A stretch of 64,000 nucleotides of DNA, taken from positions 1,054,001 to 1,118,000 of the forward strand of contig JADJWE010000001.1 in NCBI GenBank assembly GCA_016716525.1. The letters are read 5' to 3'. A model generated the notes under the pieces. The model was not told the origin of the DNA. It worked only from the letters and a program-made list of their open reading frames with translations, and ran no database searches. Both the position numbers and the translations under genes were made by a program. Source of the DNA: Candidatus Flexicrinis affinis. GTDB taxonomy: Bacteria > Chloroflexota > Anaerolineae > Aggregatilineales > Phototrophicaceae. Positions 52,373 to 61,137 of the stretch are shown piece after piece (the stretch's first letter is position 1; each line of letters begins with the position of its first letter).

Positions 52373-54232
52373 ATGACCTACGACCCGGCGGGACGCGTGA
52401 CGACGATCCACCACCACCGCGACGTGTCCGGCACGCCGCAGACGCTGGCTCGCTTCGACTACACGGTGGACGCGCGCGGCAACCGGACGCAGGCGGTCGA
52501 GCAGCGCCAGCCCAGCGGCGGCGGATCGCTCCAGCCGCAGACCCACGTCTACACCTACGACGGTGTCGAGCGTGTGACCGGCGCGACGACGTATCCCAAC
52601 GCCACGCCGACCGGCACGCCGATCCGCACGTTCGCATACGCCTACGATCTGGCCGGCAACCGGACCAGCGCGGCGCTCAACGGCACGCCGACCAGCTACA
52701 GCTACAACACCCGCAATCAGCTCACCGGCGACGGGACGCACACCTTCAGCTACGACAAGAACGGCAACCGGATCTCCGACGGCACCCTGACAACCGTCTG
52801 GGATCGCGCCGGCCGGATGCTCTCGCACGACGGGCATGGCTACGCCTACGACGGCGAGGGGCGGCGCATCGCGCAGACCGCCGGCGGATCGACCACGCGC
52901 TACGTGCTGGACGTGCAGCGCGGGCTGCCGGCGGTGATCGGGGCGAAGGCGGGGTCGGACGTGACGCACTACATGCACGGTCCGCTGGGGATGTTCGCTC
53001 AGCGCAACCCCGACTCCTCGTGGGACTGGATGCTGCACGACGGGTTGGGCAGCGTGCGCGGCGTGTTCGACGGGACGCTGCAAAGCGCGGCGGAGTACGA
53101 TCCGTTCGGCGAGCCGATTTTCGCGCCGGTCGGCACCGCGTACGGCTTCACCGGCGAGCTGACCGACGGCAACGGGCTGGGGTATCTGCGTGCGCGGTAT
53201 CTGGCCCCCGCACTCGGCACGTTCGCCTCGCGCGATCCGTGGCGGGGGAGCGCGTCCGCGCCGCGCACGTGGAACGGTTACGCATGGGTCGAGGGGAACG
53301 TCGTCAACCGGGTGGATCCGGGTGGGAAGCAATCGACCGGATTCGCACCCTACTCAGGCTCCGAGCCGGATGTCGTGTATACCGTGAATGCGGCATCAGG
53401 CGGATCGAGCTGCGGCAATCAGTCGAGTGTACCGGTGCGGACCAAGGAGTCGAAGCTGGCCGAGCGAGTGTCGCAGGGGTTCGCGCGTACGCGAGATGCG
53501 TTCGAGCAAACGCAAGGCTTCCCCATTATTCTGCCGGATGGCGACGGAGGCATGCCACCTCGGCCGGAATGTGGTGTCGAGTTCGTCAGGGGGTTGCGTG
53601 AGTATGCGGAACTGCTCGCCGACTGCCTCGCTGGGGAGTGTGCTGACCTTCCCGACGGTTCTGCTCCAAAGGATCTTCCCGACGCTCTCGCGCGGTTAGT
53701 GGAATATTCATCAGCCCAGTGCCCTGAATCGAGCACCACGGAGCTCGTCGATCATATTTCCGAGGTACTGCTGAAGTCACGCGGAGGACTCACCATCTGG
53801 GACGCCGCGCGTGTAACAACGCGGCATCCACTCGATTCCTTCTCGGCCGGTCTCAATCCAGATATCTGGGAGGCTAGCGGACAAGTTCACCACTTCTGGT
53901 CGTATCTGAACACCGTTGCACAGGGAGGTCCGATTGGATATGGAGTGGCTATGGCAGCCGATGTAATCCATGAATGCGGTCTGGAGAATGTCGGGATCCT
54001 GTTCGGGCGTGGTCCAGTTGTCGGTACAGTGCAGGATGCACGTCTGACGAGTATCGCGGTGCATTTGGGGGTATCCGTTCACCTTGGGCTGGATCCAGAC
54101 GGCTTGGCAGCAGCGATTCGTGAGCAGCTAACACAATCTTTCAGCGGTCCGCTGGCTCATTGGTATTACCAGCCACTTTCTCCGTGTCAAGGCTTAGGAA
54201 CCATTGACTCAATGTTGCGTAGCGGGGAATGA
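52373..54232 (+). CDS. Rhs/YD-repeat core fragment with toxin-like tail 1
   Basis: 619 residues. The first 320 are YD-repeat core (YDPAGRVTTI, YDGVERVTGATTYPN, YDLAGNRTSAAL, FSYDKNGNRISDG, YDGEGRRIAQ) ending in the conserved GYLRARYLAPALGTFASRDPWRG and VNRVDPGG, after which Rhs proteins place a variable toxin. The 300-residue tail contains many acidic residues, GQVHHFWSYLNTVAQ and ADVIHECGLEN; the repeated His suggests a metal-dependent enzyme, but no family is recognised. The protein lacks the thousand-plus N-terminal residues and export signals of full Rhs proteins. Its start is poorly defined and there is a stop just upstream, so it is likely a displaced cassette. Confidence 0.75.
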   Translation: MTYDPAGRVTTIHHHRDVSGTPQTLARFDYTVDARGNRTQAVEQRQPSGGGSLQPQTHVYTYDGVERVTGATTYPNATPTGTPIRTFAYAYDLAGNRTSAALNGTPTSYSYNTRNQLTGDGTHTFSYDKNGNRISDGTLTTVWDRAGRMLSHDGHGYAYDGEGRRIAQTAGGSTTRYVLDVQRGLPAVIGAKAGSDVTHYMHGPLGMFAQRNPDSSWDWMLHDGLGSVRGVFDGTLQSAAEYDPFGEPIFAPVGTAYGFTGELTDGNGLGYLRARYLAPALGTFASRDPWRGSASAPRTWNGYAWVEGNVVNRVDPGGKQSTGFAPYSGSEPDVVYTVNAASGGSSCGNQSSVPVRTKESKLAERVSQGFARTRDAFEQTQGFPIILPDGDGGMPPRPECGVEFVRGLREYAELLADCLAGECADLPDGSAPKDLPDALARLVEYSSAQCPESSTTELVDHISEVLLKSRGGLTIWDAARVTTRHPLDSFSAGLNPDIWEASGQVHHFWSYLNTVAQGGPIGYGVAMAADVIHECGLENVGILFGRGPVVGTVQDARLTSIAVHLGVSVHLGLDPDGLAAAIREQLTQSFSGPLAHWYYQPLSPCQGLGTIDSMLRSGE

Positions 54233-54237
54233 AGTAG

Positions 54238-54642
54238 ATGAACAGTCACTTGCTACGTGCAACGCGCTACGCCTCAGGGACCGCGTTGGTAATGATCGCT
54301 GGGATTGTATTCCTGCTTGCTCACGGGGTCGGCTCAACTCGCGTCCTGCCTTCACGATCAGATCAACTCATGGAGCTTTGGGCTTGGCTATTGCTGATTC
54401 ACTTGGCAATGCTGTCTGCTGGGCTACTTTGTTTTGCGAGTTTGGGCTCACTGCTGCGCACACGATGGTTCCGACTCGCGTACTCGGTGTGGATTGCCCT
54501 AACGTTGTTTGCGATCGTTGTTCCCGTCTTTGTGGAGCCTTGTGAGGAAAGAGGAGCCACGATTGTATGCTATCCCGACGGGGGTAACACAACATACTTC
54601 CGAGTACTTGACAACGGAGTGTTGGTGCGACAATCGAAGTGA
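54238..54642 (+). CDS. Putative immunity protein 1 (membrane protein, 134 residues)
   Basis: Starts six bases after the tail-1 stop, in the classic immunity position. Three transmembrane helices (ALVMIAGIVFLLAHGVG, ELWAWLLLIHLAMLSAGLLC, WIALTLFAIVVPVFV) and a short Cys-containing outer tail (ERGATIVCYPDGG). No domain match recognised. The pairing is inferred from position; a membrane immunity protein would fit a toxin acting at the membrane or entering through it. Confidence 0.6.
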   Translation: MNSHLLRATRYASGTALVMIAGIVFLLAHGVGSTRVLPSRSDQLMELWAWLLLIHLAMLSAGLLCFASLGSLLRTRWFRLAYSVWIALTLFAIVVPVFVEPCEERGATIVCYPDGGNTTYFRVLDNGVLVRQSK

Positions 54643-54704
54643 GATGGAATGCTCGCAACCAGCTCACGAGCGACGGGATGAGCGCATTCAGCTACGCCTA
54701 CGAA
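54643..54704 (+). pseudogene. Rhs core remnant after cassette 1
   Basis: About 50 bases (from CGCAACCAGCTCACGAGCGACGGG to the AGCTACGCCTACG segment) match the middle of the core near 56310-56360. They encode RNQLTSDGMSAFSYAY and then run into the palindromic element, in a frame different from that of the core part downstream. Confidence 0.7.
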
Positions 54705-54812
54705 CCTCACCCCCCGGCCCCCTCTCCAAAAGGCGAGGGGGAGAATGGCCCACGGCGCTTTCGCCCCTCTCCCCGCTTGCGAGGGAGAGGGGTTGGGGGT
54801 GAGGGGCCATTC
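54705..54812. repeat. Coding-type palindromic element, copy 1
   Basis: A GC-rich imperfect palindrome starting CCTCACCCCCCGGCCCC and ending GGTTGGGGGTGAGG. It codes for PPAPSPKGEG / GEGLGVRG-type peptides. Followed by GGCCATTCG and then Rhs core sequence. A diverged second copy with the same right junction lies at 61692-61796. Confidence 0.75.
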
Positions 54813-55845
54813 GCAAAGCGCGGCGGAGTACGATCCGTTCGGCGAGCCGATTGTGGCGCCGGTGGGAACCGCGTACGGCTTCACGGGCGAGCTGACCGAT
54901 GGGAACGGGCTGGTGTATCTGCGTGCGCGGTATCTGGCGCCCTCGCTCGGCACGTTTGCCAGTCGCGATCCGTGGCGGGGGAGCGCATCCGCGCCGCGGA
55001 CGTGGAACGGCTACGCGTGGGTCGAGGGCAACGTGGTCAACCGGGTCGATCCGGGTGGGATGCAGTCCATTACGTCGACTCCGACGCCGACACCGACAGT
55101 ATCGTGTCCGCAAACGCCGCAACCCACGTTCATGTCTATTGCACCAACGGCGACATCCACGCCGGACCCGACGCTGTTTACTGCTGCAGTGCTCCAGCAG
55201 ACCGCAACGCCAACTGCACCTAATGGCCTCATGTCGAATCAGCCCGAAATGGTTCCGACGCCGGCAGGAGACTACCTTGAAGAGTATTGGGCGCGAGAAA
55301 AACTGCGGGGCAATCCCGACGTTGTCGGCTTTCTGGCTGCGCTCACAGGTGGTCTGATACTTACCGGCGCAGCTATTGTCGCATGGCCTGTGGTTGGGCC
55401 AGCGGTTGCGGCGGCAGCACGGTTCGCGGCCACAAACCCCTTTACTCGCGGCTTCATTGCTGGAGGCACGGCGGAAATGGCCAAGCAGGTCTTCTTGGAG
55501 GAGACTCCCCTCAACGAGATTGACGCTTGGGACGTTATGGTGTCCGGCATCGCCACAGGAGCAGCGGTTGTGTTGCCATCAAGGGCAATTGCGAATATCG
55601 AAGGACCTTGGTGGGCGATAGAAGTTCTGCGGCTAAACGCAATCGTCGCAACACTGGGTGCTGGTGAGATTCTGAAGGGTGATGTTCCATTGGTTGCCGA
55701 GGGCTCAGAGGGGCAGCAGTCATCCATCTGGATTTCGCCCTACGCAACTCATTTGCAGCAATTTGCACCCGGAGGTCTCTTGTCCGACATTGCATGGGAG
55801 CTACTGACAACAATCTCCGAACATCTACTGAATGAGCAAAGGTGA
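54745..55845 (+). CDS. Truncated Rhs core with toxin-like tail 2
   Basis: The frame opens inside the palindromic element and enters the core at SAAEYDPFGEPIVAP, so only the last 85 core residues remain. After VNRVDPGG the tail starts with a Thr/Pro linker (ITSTPTPTPTVSC) nearly identical to that of cassette 4. A segment with two hydrophobic helices follows (GFLAALTGGLILTGAAIVAWPVVGPAVAAAARF), then NEIDAWDVMVSGIATGAAVV and a helical end. The hydrophobic part suggests membrane insertion or pore formation, but no known toxin family is recognised. Probably silent unless recombined onto an intact core. Confidence 0.65.
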   Translation: MAHGAFAPLPACEGEGLGVRGHSQSAAEYDPFGEPIVAPVGTAYGFTGELTDGNGLVYLRARYLAPSLGTFASRDPWRGSASAPRTWNGYAWVEGNVVNRVDPGGMQSITSTPTPTPTVSCPQTPQPTFMSIAPTATSTPDPTLFTAAVLQQTATPTAPNGLMSNQPEMVPTPAGDYLEEYWAREKLRGNPDVVGFLAALTGGLILTGAAIVAWPVVGPAVAAAARFAATNPFTRGFIAGGTAEMAKQVFLEETPLNEIDAWDVMVSGIATGAAVVLPSRAIANIEGPWWAIEVLRLNAIVATLGAGEILKGDVPLVAEGSEGQQSSIWISPYATHLQQFAPGGLLSDIAWELLTTISEHLLNEQR

Positions 55846-55849
55846 ATCG

Positions 55850-56257
55850 ATGCGCGTTGAGTTGGCTTTACTGTTGGTGATCATCACGATCTTTGCAGAC
55901 ATCGATATCGGCTGGAATCTGATCCAGCTACAAGCGATCCGCAAGGGTTTGGTTTCAGGCTCAATCGGTGTCGTTGGCCCATGTCTGCGCGCACCATATC
56001 TAGCGATCTATCGTTGGCTTCGAGTGAAAGGGTATGAGAAGTCACAACCCTGGAAAGTTCTTGGAACTCTGACCATAGTCGGGTTGTCTCGTGCAGTTCT
56101 GATTGCGATGTTGATCTACTGGCACCTGGATCCTCGTTCCAACACATCTACACTAGACAATGTAGTTCTCGTCGGCTCGTTGTTAAGTCTTGCGTTCTTC
56201 CTTGGTGCCGGCTGGATGCGCGCATGTTCTAGTGACAAACTGAAGCTGCAAACCTGA
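55850..56257 (+). CDS. Putative immunity protein 2 (membrane protein, 135 residues)
   Basis: ATG at 55850 with AAAGGTGA overlapping the stop of tail 2, so coupled translation is likely. Three to four transmembrane helices (LALLLVIITIFADIDIGW, LGTLTIVGLSRAVLIAMLIYW, NVVLVGSLLSLAFFLGAGWM) and a central basic loop. Position and topology fit an immunity protein to the hydrophobic tail 2. No family recognised. Confidence 0.6.
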   Translation: MRVELALLLVIITIFADIDIGWNLIQLQAIRKGLVSGSIGVVGPCLRAPYLAIYRWLRVKGYEKSQPWKVLGTLTIVGLSRAVLIAMLIYWHLDPRSNTSTLDNVVLVGSLLSLAFFLGAGWMRACSSDKLKLQT

Positions 56258-56262
56258 TCTTG

Positions 56263-57777
56263 ATGGTGCGGACCAGCGCGGCGCTCAACGGCACACCGAT
56301 CAGCTACGCCTACAACACCCGCAACCAGCTCACGAGCGACGGGACGCACACGTTCAGCTACGACAAGAACGGCAACCGGATCAGCGACGGAACGCTGAGC
56401 ATGGTCTGGGACCGGGCGGGCCGGATGCTCTCGCACGACGGGCACAGCTACGCCTGCGACGGCGAGGGCCGGCGCATCACGCAGACCGCCGCCGGATCGA
56501 CGACGCGGTACGTGCTGGACGTGCAGCGCGGGCTGCCGGCGGTGATCGGGGCGAAGACAGGCTCCAATGTGACGCACTACATGCACGGACCGCTGGGGAT
56601 GTTCGCCCAGCGCAACCCGGACGGGTCGTGGGACTGGATGCTGCACGACGGCTTGAGGAGCGTGCGCGGCGTGTTCGACGGGACGCTGCAGAGTGCGGCG
56701 GAGTACGATCCGTTCGGCGAGCCGATTGTGGCGCCGGCCGGGACCGCGTATGGCTTCACCGGCGAGCTGACCGACGGCAACGGGCTGGTGTACCTGCGTG
56801 CGCGGTATCTGGCGCCTTCGCTCGGCACGTTCGCCTCGCGCGATCCGTGGCGGGGGAGCGCGTCCGCGCCGCGGACGTGGAACGGCTACGCGTGGGTCGA
56901 GGGGAACGTGGTCAACCGGGTCGATCCGGGTGGGATGGCGGCATGTAGTCCGAATCAGCAGAGCGGTTCTTCGGGGGTCGCTGACGTACGTGAGCTACAA
57001 CGAGAAGTGCACAAGCCCAAGCGAGCCGGTCGTCCATCGGCTCTGTCGTGTGGACCGAACAAGACGATTAACATCGACGGCGGCTGTGAGGACGCCGGAG
57101 GCGGGCAGGCAAGCGCGGGAAACCCCGGTAGTGGTAGCTGGGGCGGAGGCTGGAGCAGTATCATCGCTACCATAGACCTACAAGCGATCCTGATCGCTCT
57201 CGGCCTTGCGCCGGTATTGGCCGAAGCGCTAGAGCGGCTCTTCAGTGGCGTGAATGACGTGATAGCCCAACTCTCCGAGGCAGGTGTAGCGATCCCGCTA
57301 CCGAACGTCGGCGGTCAGGCTGGCACAGCCCCACAAGCCAGTGCAACAACCATTCCCGATACGGACGAGCAGGATCGCAGCTACCCGATAACTCGCGATG
57401 TTCCTGATCAGCCCGATTGCCATCCAATAGTCTGGCCGGCACCGATCTGGAAGTCACTGGGAATCAATGACGAAGGGGTGTTCGATTCAACTCACGATCG
57501 TCCTGGCCCAGTGCTAGAACGGCGTACGCGACAGCGCGATACGGACGTGACGAAAGCCTACCGACAGAAGAACAGTGTGGCAATTGGCGAAACTAGGGGA
57601 CAAATCCATCATAAATGGCCTTTGTACCTCTATGGCCCAGATGAACCGTCAAACTTGGTGTTCTTACCGCTGGCCGAGCATACTGCGTGGCATGCCGAAC
57701 TACGTAGACAAGGAGTCACGGGAAACATGTATTACGATCCACCAGGGACCAAGTACTGTGTCGTACATCACAACTAG
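56263..57777 (+). CDS. Truncated Rhs core with HNH-type nuclease tail (tail 3)
   Basis: 504 residues. The core begins abruptly at VRTSAALNGTPISYAYN, directly after immunity gene 2, and runs to VNRVDPGG (about residue 225). A Gly-rich linker (GGGQASAGNPGSGSWGGG) and a hydrophobic helix (IIATIDLQAILIALGLAPVLAEAL) come before the toxin domain. Its C-terminal 45 residues contain GQIHHKWPLYLYGPDEPSNLVFLPLAEHTAWHAEL. The HH, the conserved Asn and the later HxxWH fit the HNH/Endo VII-like nuclease toxins of polymorphic toxin systems, which cut DNA or RNA. The immunity gene overlaps its end. Confidence 0.75.
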   Translation: MVRTSAALNGTPISYAYNTRNQLTSDGTHTFSYDKNGNRISDGTLSMVWDRAGRMLSHDGHSYACDGEGRRITQTAAGSTTRYVLDVQRGLPAVIGAKTGSNVTHYMHGPLGMFAQRNPDGSWDWMLHDGLRSVRGVFDGTLQSAAEYDPFGEPIVAPAGTAYGFTGELTDGNGLVYLRARYLAPSLGTFASRDPWRGSASAPRTWNGYAWVEGNVVNRVDPGGMAACSPNQQSGSSGVADVRELQREVHKPKRAGRPSALSCGPNKTINIDGGCEDAGGGQASAGNPGSGSWGGGWSSIIATIDLQAILIALGLAPVLAEALERLFSGVNDVIAQLSEAGVAIPLPNVGGQAGTAPQASATTIPDTDEQDRSYPITRDVPDQPDCHPIVWPAPIWKSLGINDEGVFDSTHDRPGPVLERRTRQRDTDVTKAYRQKNSVAIGETRGQIHHKWPLYLYGPDEPSNLVFLPLAEHTAWHAELRRQGVTGNMYYDPPGTKYCVVHHN

Positions 57778-59032
57778 CGATCGACGTATCATTGAGGAGC
57801 TGCTGGCTCAGTACGATATCGCGGTGCTTCAACCCGCCAGTGACCAACGCCGCGAAGATGCCGCCCGCGTATTCCTTGGAATGCTCCATGGTTCGGTAGC
57901 GATTTCGGAATCAGCACAGGTGTGGTTATGGGAACAGGTCGAATCAGCACATCCGAGGCTCTGCAATCCATGTTTGCGTATTCTGTTGGAGATGGATAGT
58001 CGCCTGCCACCTACGTCGGGTCTGTCACACGACTTCAAGCGGCTCAGAGCCTTAAGCCTGTCCAGGACAAATCTGTTCGAAATGTGGCGCCGCTATCCGC
58101 CGCCCCCGGAAACCGTGGAGGAAATCATCAGACATCGCACATGGGCATGTGATATCCTGCTCGAAGTAGAAGCGGTAACTCACTTCGATCGCTTCCGCGA
58201 GCTCAGTAGTCTGGCGCTGTCTCCCTTGACGGATTTGTGGTTGATCGACAGCCTTGTGCCGGTGTGGTATCACGGTCGCGCAGTCGAACTTCTAGAAGCG
58301 GCGATAGACGGTGTTCAGCACGGCAACTACAAATCCGATGGCTACACGTGTTCGGTGCTTGCTAGGTCTGTCGCATACGTTTCGCTGTTGGCTAGGCCCG
58401 AACCAGACGCGCGGTTGCGAACGATGTCTGATGATGAGAACCCAATAGTTGCAGGACATGCCCGCGTCGCACTTGCAATGCTAGGTGACCCAAAGGTGGT
58501 CCACAAGATATCGGAAACTCGGCTTGATATGGCAGACACAGACACTGAAATCATGCTGAATGCAGCATACTTTCTCGGATCGCCCATCTGTATCCCGATG
58601 CTTTTCGACGTTGCCAAGCAAGGCCCTCTCATTGACGACATGGGCGAAACCCTGTGCAGCACAGCAGCGTTTGTCATCGAAGCGATCACCGGAATAAGGA
58701 TACGAAGCACAGATAACAGCGAGTTGATCGTATCACGTGTCGAAGAGATCCAGTCGATGATCCCACAGCTCGGTGACGACAGACGGTATTATCGTGGTCA
58801 TCCCTTGAACGCGCTTCACTTCCGATCCAGGCTTTCACCGTTCGGTGGACTCGAGTCAAGTGCTGGATATTGGGGGTTACTGAGCACTATTGGTATTGAT
58901 GTCGGGTATCGGCAGCGGTACGACGTAATCCACAACCTCCCCGCGTTAGACAAATGGGATGAAATTGCTGCAACATGGGACAGTAACCATGAGCCCGGCC
59001 GCTGGTACTTCAAGGGGAAGCTTGTGAGATGA
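57758..59032 (+). CDS. Putative immunity protein 3, HEAT-like repeat protein
   Basis: 424 residues from the GTG at 57758, which overlaps the toxin stop by 20 bases; frames further upstream would lie inside the toxin. Soluble and almost all helical, with repeated helix pairs such as ESAHPRLCNPCLRILLEMDS and DDENPIVAGHARVALAMLGD, consistent with HEAT/ARM-like repeats. HEAT-type proteins are known among immunity partners of nuclease toxins. The C-terminal 80 residues (LSPFGGLESSAGYWGLLST) look like a separate small domain. The pairing is inferred from overlap. Confidence 0.65.
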   Translation: MSYITTSDRRIIEELLAQYDIAVLQPASDQRREDAARVFLGMLHGSVAISESAQVWLWEQVESAHPRLCNPCLRILLEMDSRLPPTSGLSHDFKRLRALSLSRTNLFEMWRRYPPPPETVEEIIRHRTWACDILLEVEAVTHFDRFRELSSLALSPLTDLWLIDSLVPVWYHGRAVELLEAAIDGVQHGNYKSDGYTCSVLARSVAYVSLLARPEPDARLRTMSDDENPIVAGHARVALAMLGDPKVVHKISETRLDMADTDTEIMLNAAYFLGSPICIPMLFDVAKQGPLIDDMGETLCSTAAFVIEAITGIRIRSTDNSELIVSRVEEIQSMIPQLGDDRRYYRGHPLNALHFRSRLSPFGGLESSAGYWGLLSTIGIDVGYRQRYDVIHNLPALDKWDEIAATWDSNHEPGRWYFKGKLVR

Positions 59033-59072
59033 TGGCTTCACCGGCGAGCTGACTGACGGCACCGACGCAAAA
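59033..59072 (+). pseudogene. Rhs core remnant before cassette 4
   Basis: About 30 bases (GGCTTCACCGGCGAGCTGAC and onward) match the core. They stop at the same point (...GACGGCA.CG) as two other remnants, where the palindromic element begins. Confidence 0.7.
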
Positions 59073-59160
59073 TCTCCCCCTCGCCAAATCGCGAGGGGGA
59101 GCCACGGTACACAGCGAGTGCCCTGCTCCGAACGGATAGGGGCAGTCACGCGTATACTGT
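59073..59160 (+). repeat. Cassette-junction palindromic element, copy A
   Basis: Starts CTCCCCCTCGCC and forms a hairpin with GCGAGGGGGAG. An imperfect dyad around CTCCGAACGGA follows, then GCGTATACTGTGTGGATGACG, which leads directly into the start of core 4. Two more copies (61559 and 63319) have the same position relative to remnant and core. Confidence 0.75.
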
Positions 59161-61116
59161 GTGGATGACGAACTGTTCACCACCGAGATGGCGTACGACC
59201 CGGCGGGACGCGTGACGACGATCCACCACCACCACGACGTGTCCGGCGTGCCGCAGACCCTCGCTCGCTTCGACTACACGGTGGACGCGCGCGGCAACCG
59301 GACGCAGGCGGTCGAGCAGCGCCAGCCCAGCGGCGGCGGAACGCTCCAGCCGCAGACCCACGTCTACACCTACGACGGCGTCGAGCGCGTGACCGGCGCG
59401 ACCACCTATCCCAACGCCACGCCGACCGGCACGCCGATCCGCACCTTCGCCTACGGCTACGATCTGGCCGGCAACCGGACCAGTGCGGCGCTCAACGGCA
59501 CGCCGACGAGCTACGCCTACAACAACCGCAACCAGCTCACGAGCGACGGGACGCACACGTTCAGCTACGACAAGAACGGCAACCGGATCAGCGACGGCAC
59601 CCTTACGACCGTCTGGGACCGGGCCGGCCGGATGCTGTCGCACGACGGGCACAGCTACGCCTACGACGGCGAGGGCCGGCGCATCGCGCAGACGGCCGGC
59701 GGATCGACCACGCGCTACGTGCTGGACGTGCAGCGCGGGCTGCCGGCGGTGATCGGGGCGAAGGCGGGGTCGGACGTGACCCACTACATGCACGGACCGC
59801 TGGGGATGTTCGCCCAACGCAACCCGGACGCGTCGTGGGACTGGATGCTGCACGACGGGTTGGGGAGTGTGCGCGGCGTGTTCGACGGGACGCTGCAGAG
59901 CGCGGCGGAGTACGATCCGTTTGGCGAGCCGATCGTGTCACCCATCGGCACCGCGTACGGCTTCACCGGCGAGATGACCGACGGCAACGGGCTGGTGTAT
60001 CTGCGGGCACGTTACCTCGCCCCCGCACTTGGCACGTTCGCCTCGCGCGATCCGTGGCGGGGGAGCGCGTCCGCGCCGCGGACGTGGAACGGCTACGCGT
60101 GGGTCGAGGGGAATGTGGTCAACCGGGTCGATCCGGGTGGGATGCAGTCCATTACGTCGACTCCGACTCCGACACCCACTGTATCGTGTTCGCCAACGCC
60201 GCAGCCTGCGCTCGTGTCTACGCCACCTGTGGCAACATCCACGCCGGATCCGACGCTGCTTACTGCAAGCACCAGCCAGTCGACAATTTCTCCACAAGCA
60301 GCGCCGCGTCCCACGTTGTACACCGTTGCCGCAAATCAAGTACGCGACCAGATCGCGGCAGGCATGGCTGCCCCTCGACCGACATATACGCCAACTCCGC
60401 CTGCCAGTCCGACGCCGTTGGGGCCACTCATTCCTACACAGACGCCCACTGCACCTCCGTCACGTGGACGGGGTGTTTGGAACACATACGGGCATTTCCG
60501 TAACGTGATCGAGCAGCAAGCGAGCGTACAAACTCCTACTACACCTCCACCATCTGGACAGGTTGTTTGGAACACGTACGGACAGTTCCGCAACGTGATC
60601 GAGCAGCAGGCGAGCTTAAGGGTATTCATGATCGGTGCACGTTTGGATGCATCTGCAATGCTGCTTGGTGTAGGTGTTGACGTCAACTTGGAACTCCACT
60701 TCGTGCCCCACCACTTCTTGCCACAGTACTGGGGACGCAGATATGTGTTCGCAACAGCCCTGTCTGTTGGGTCGCAGTTCTCGTTGGGCAAGACAGGAAT
60801 TGATACATCTGTAGGACCGATTGTCGGATCAGTTGATAGTGCGAGTGTTGGGACCGACAGCGAAAACACTCAGTCGATCGGGGGCGGGAACGTTAGTCTG
60901 CCGTTTTTGGGTCCCAACCTAGAGATCGATGTCTCTGGAAACGAAGCTGGCGAGGTGCTTTACCTTGGATTTGGCTTGCGTGGCGGTGACGCTGTACCGA
61001 TCACTGTTTATGCCAATCTTTCAGGAACCACATCACTCGATTTTCCGGAATCTCGAGAACCCTACCCGGACTATCTGTGGTCGCCGCCGGGTCTACGCCT
61101 AATGCCGCAACGATAA
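59161..61116 (+). CDS. Complete Rhs core module with tail 4
   Basis: 651 residues from GTG (reading DDELFTTEMAYDPAGRV), the most complete core here. It is near-identical in residues 1-325 to cassette 1. After VNRVDPGG a Thr/Pro linker precedes two copies of a 19-residue repeat (WNTYGHFRNVIEQQAS / WNTYGQFRNVIEQQAS). A beta-rich domain of about 170 residues follows (FMIGARLDASAMLLGVGVDV, SIGGGNVSLPFLGPNLEIDV). The last domain is clearly related to that of tail 5. No toxin family recognised. The GTG lies two bases after TATACT, so it may not be a real start; fusion to an upstream N-terminal part is more plausible for function. Confidence 0.72.
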   Translation: MDDELFTTEMAYDPAGRVTTIHHHHDVSGVPQTLARFDYTVDARGNRTQAVEQRQPSGGGTLQPQTHVYTYDGVERVTGATTYPNATPTGTPIRTFAYGYDLAGNRTSAALNGTPTSYAYNNRNQLTSDGTHTFSYDKNGNRISDGTLTTVWDRAGRMLSHDGHSYAYDGEGRRIAQTAGGSTTRYVLDVQRGLPAVIGAKAGSDVTHYMHGPLGMFAQRNPDASWDWMLHDGLGSVRGVFDGTLQSAAEYDPFGEPIVSPIGTAYGFTGEMTDGNGLVYLRARYLAPALGTFASRDPWRGSASAPRTWNGYAWVEGNVVNRVDPGGMQSITSTPTPTPTVSCSPTPQPALVSTPPVATSTPDPTLLTASTSQSTISPQAAPRPTLYTVAANQVRDQIAAGMAAPRPTYTPTPPASPTPLGPLIPTQTPTAPPSRGRGVWNTYGHFRNVIEQQASVQTPTTPPPSGQVVWNTYGQFRNVIEQQASLRVFMIGARLDASAMLLGVGVDVNLELHFVPHHFLPQYWGRRYVFATALSVGSQFSLGKTGIDTSVGPIVGSVDSASVGTDSENTQSIGGGNVSLPFLGPNLEIDVSGNEAGEVLYLGFGLRGGDAVPITVYANLSGTTSLDFPESREPYPDYLWSPPGLRLMPQR

Positions 61117-61137
61117 CGGAGTATTGAGGTAGCCAAC

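Noticed and set aside
52106..53332. Long minus-strand frame of 408 codons opposite Rhs core 1, with similar ones opposite the other cores (59146-59853, 63393-63899)
   Set aside because: Composition is Arg/Val/Ala-rich, with no domain. It repeats wherever the GC-rich core occurs and lies exactly antisense to recognised YD repeats.
57575..57757. N-terminal extension of immunity candidate 3 starting at 57575
   Set aside because: It lies wholly inside the HNH toxin coding region. The GTG at 57758 is the first start consistent with the overlap and composition.
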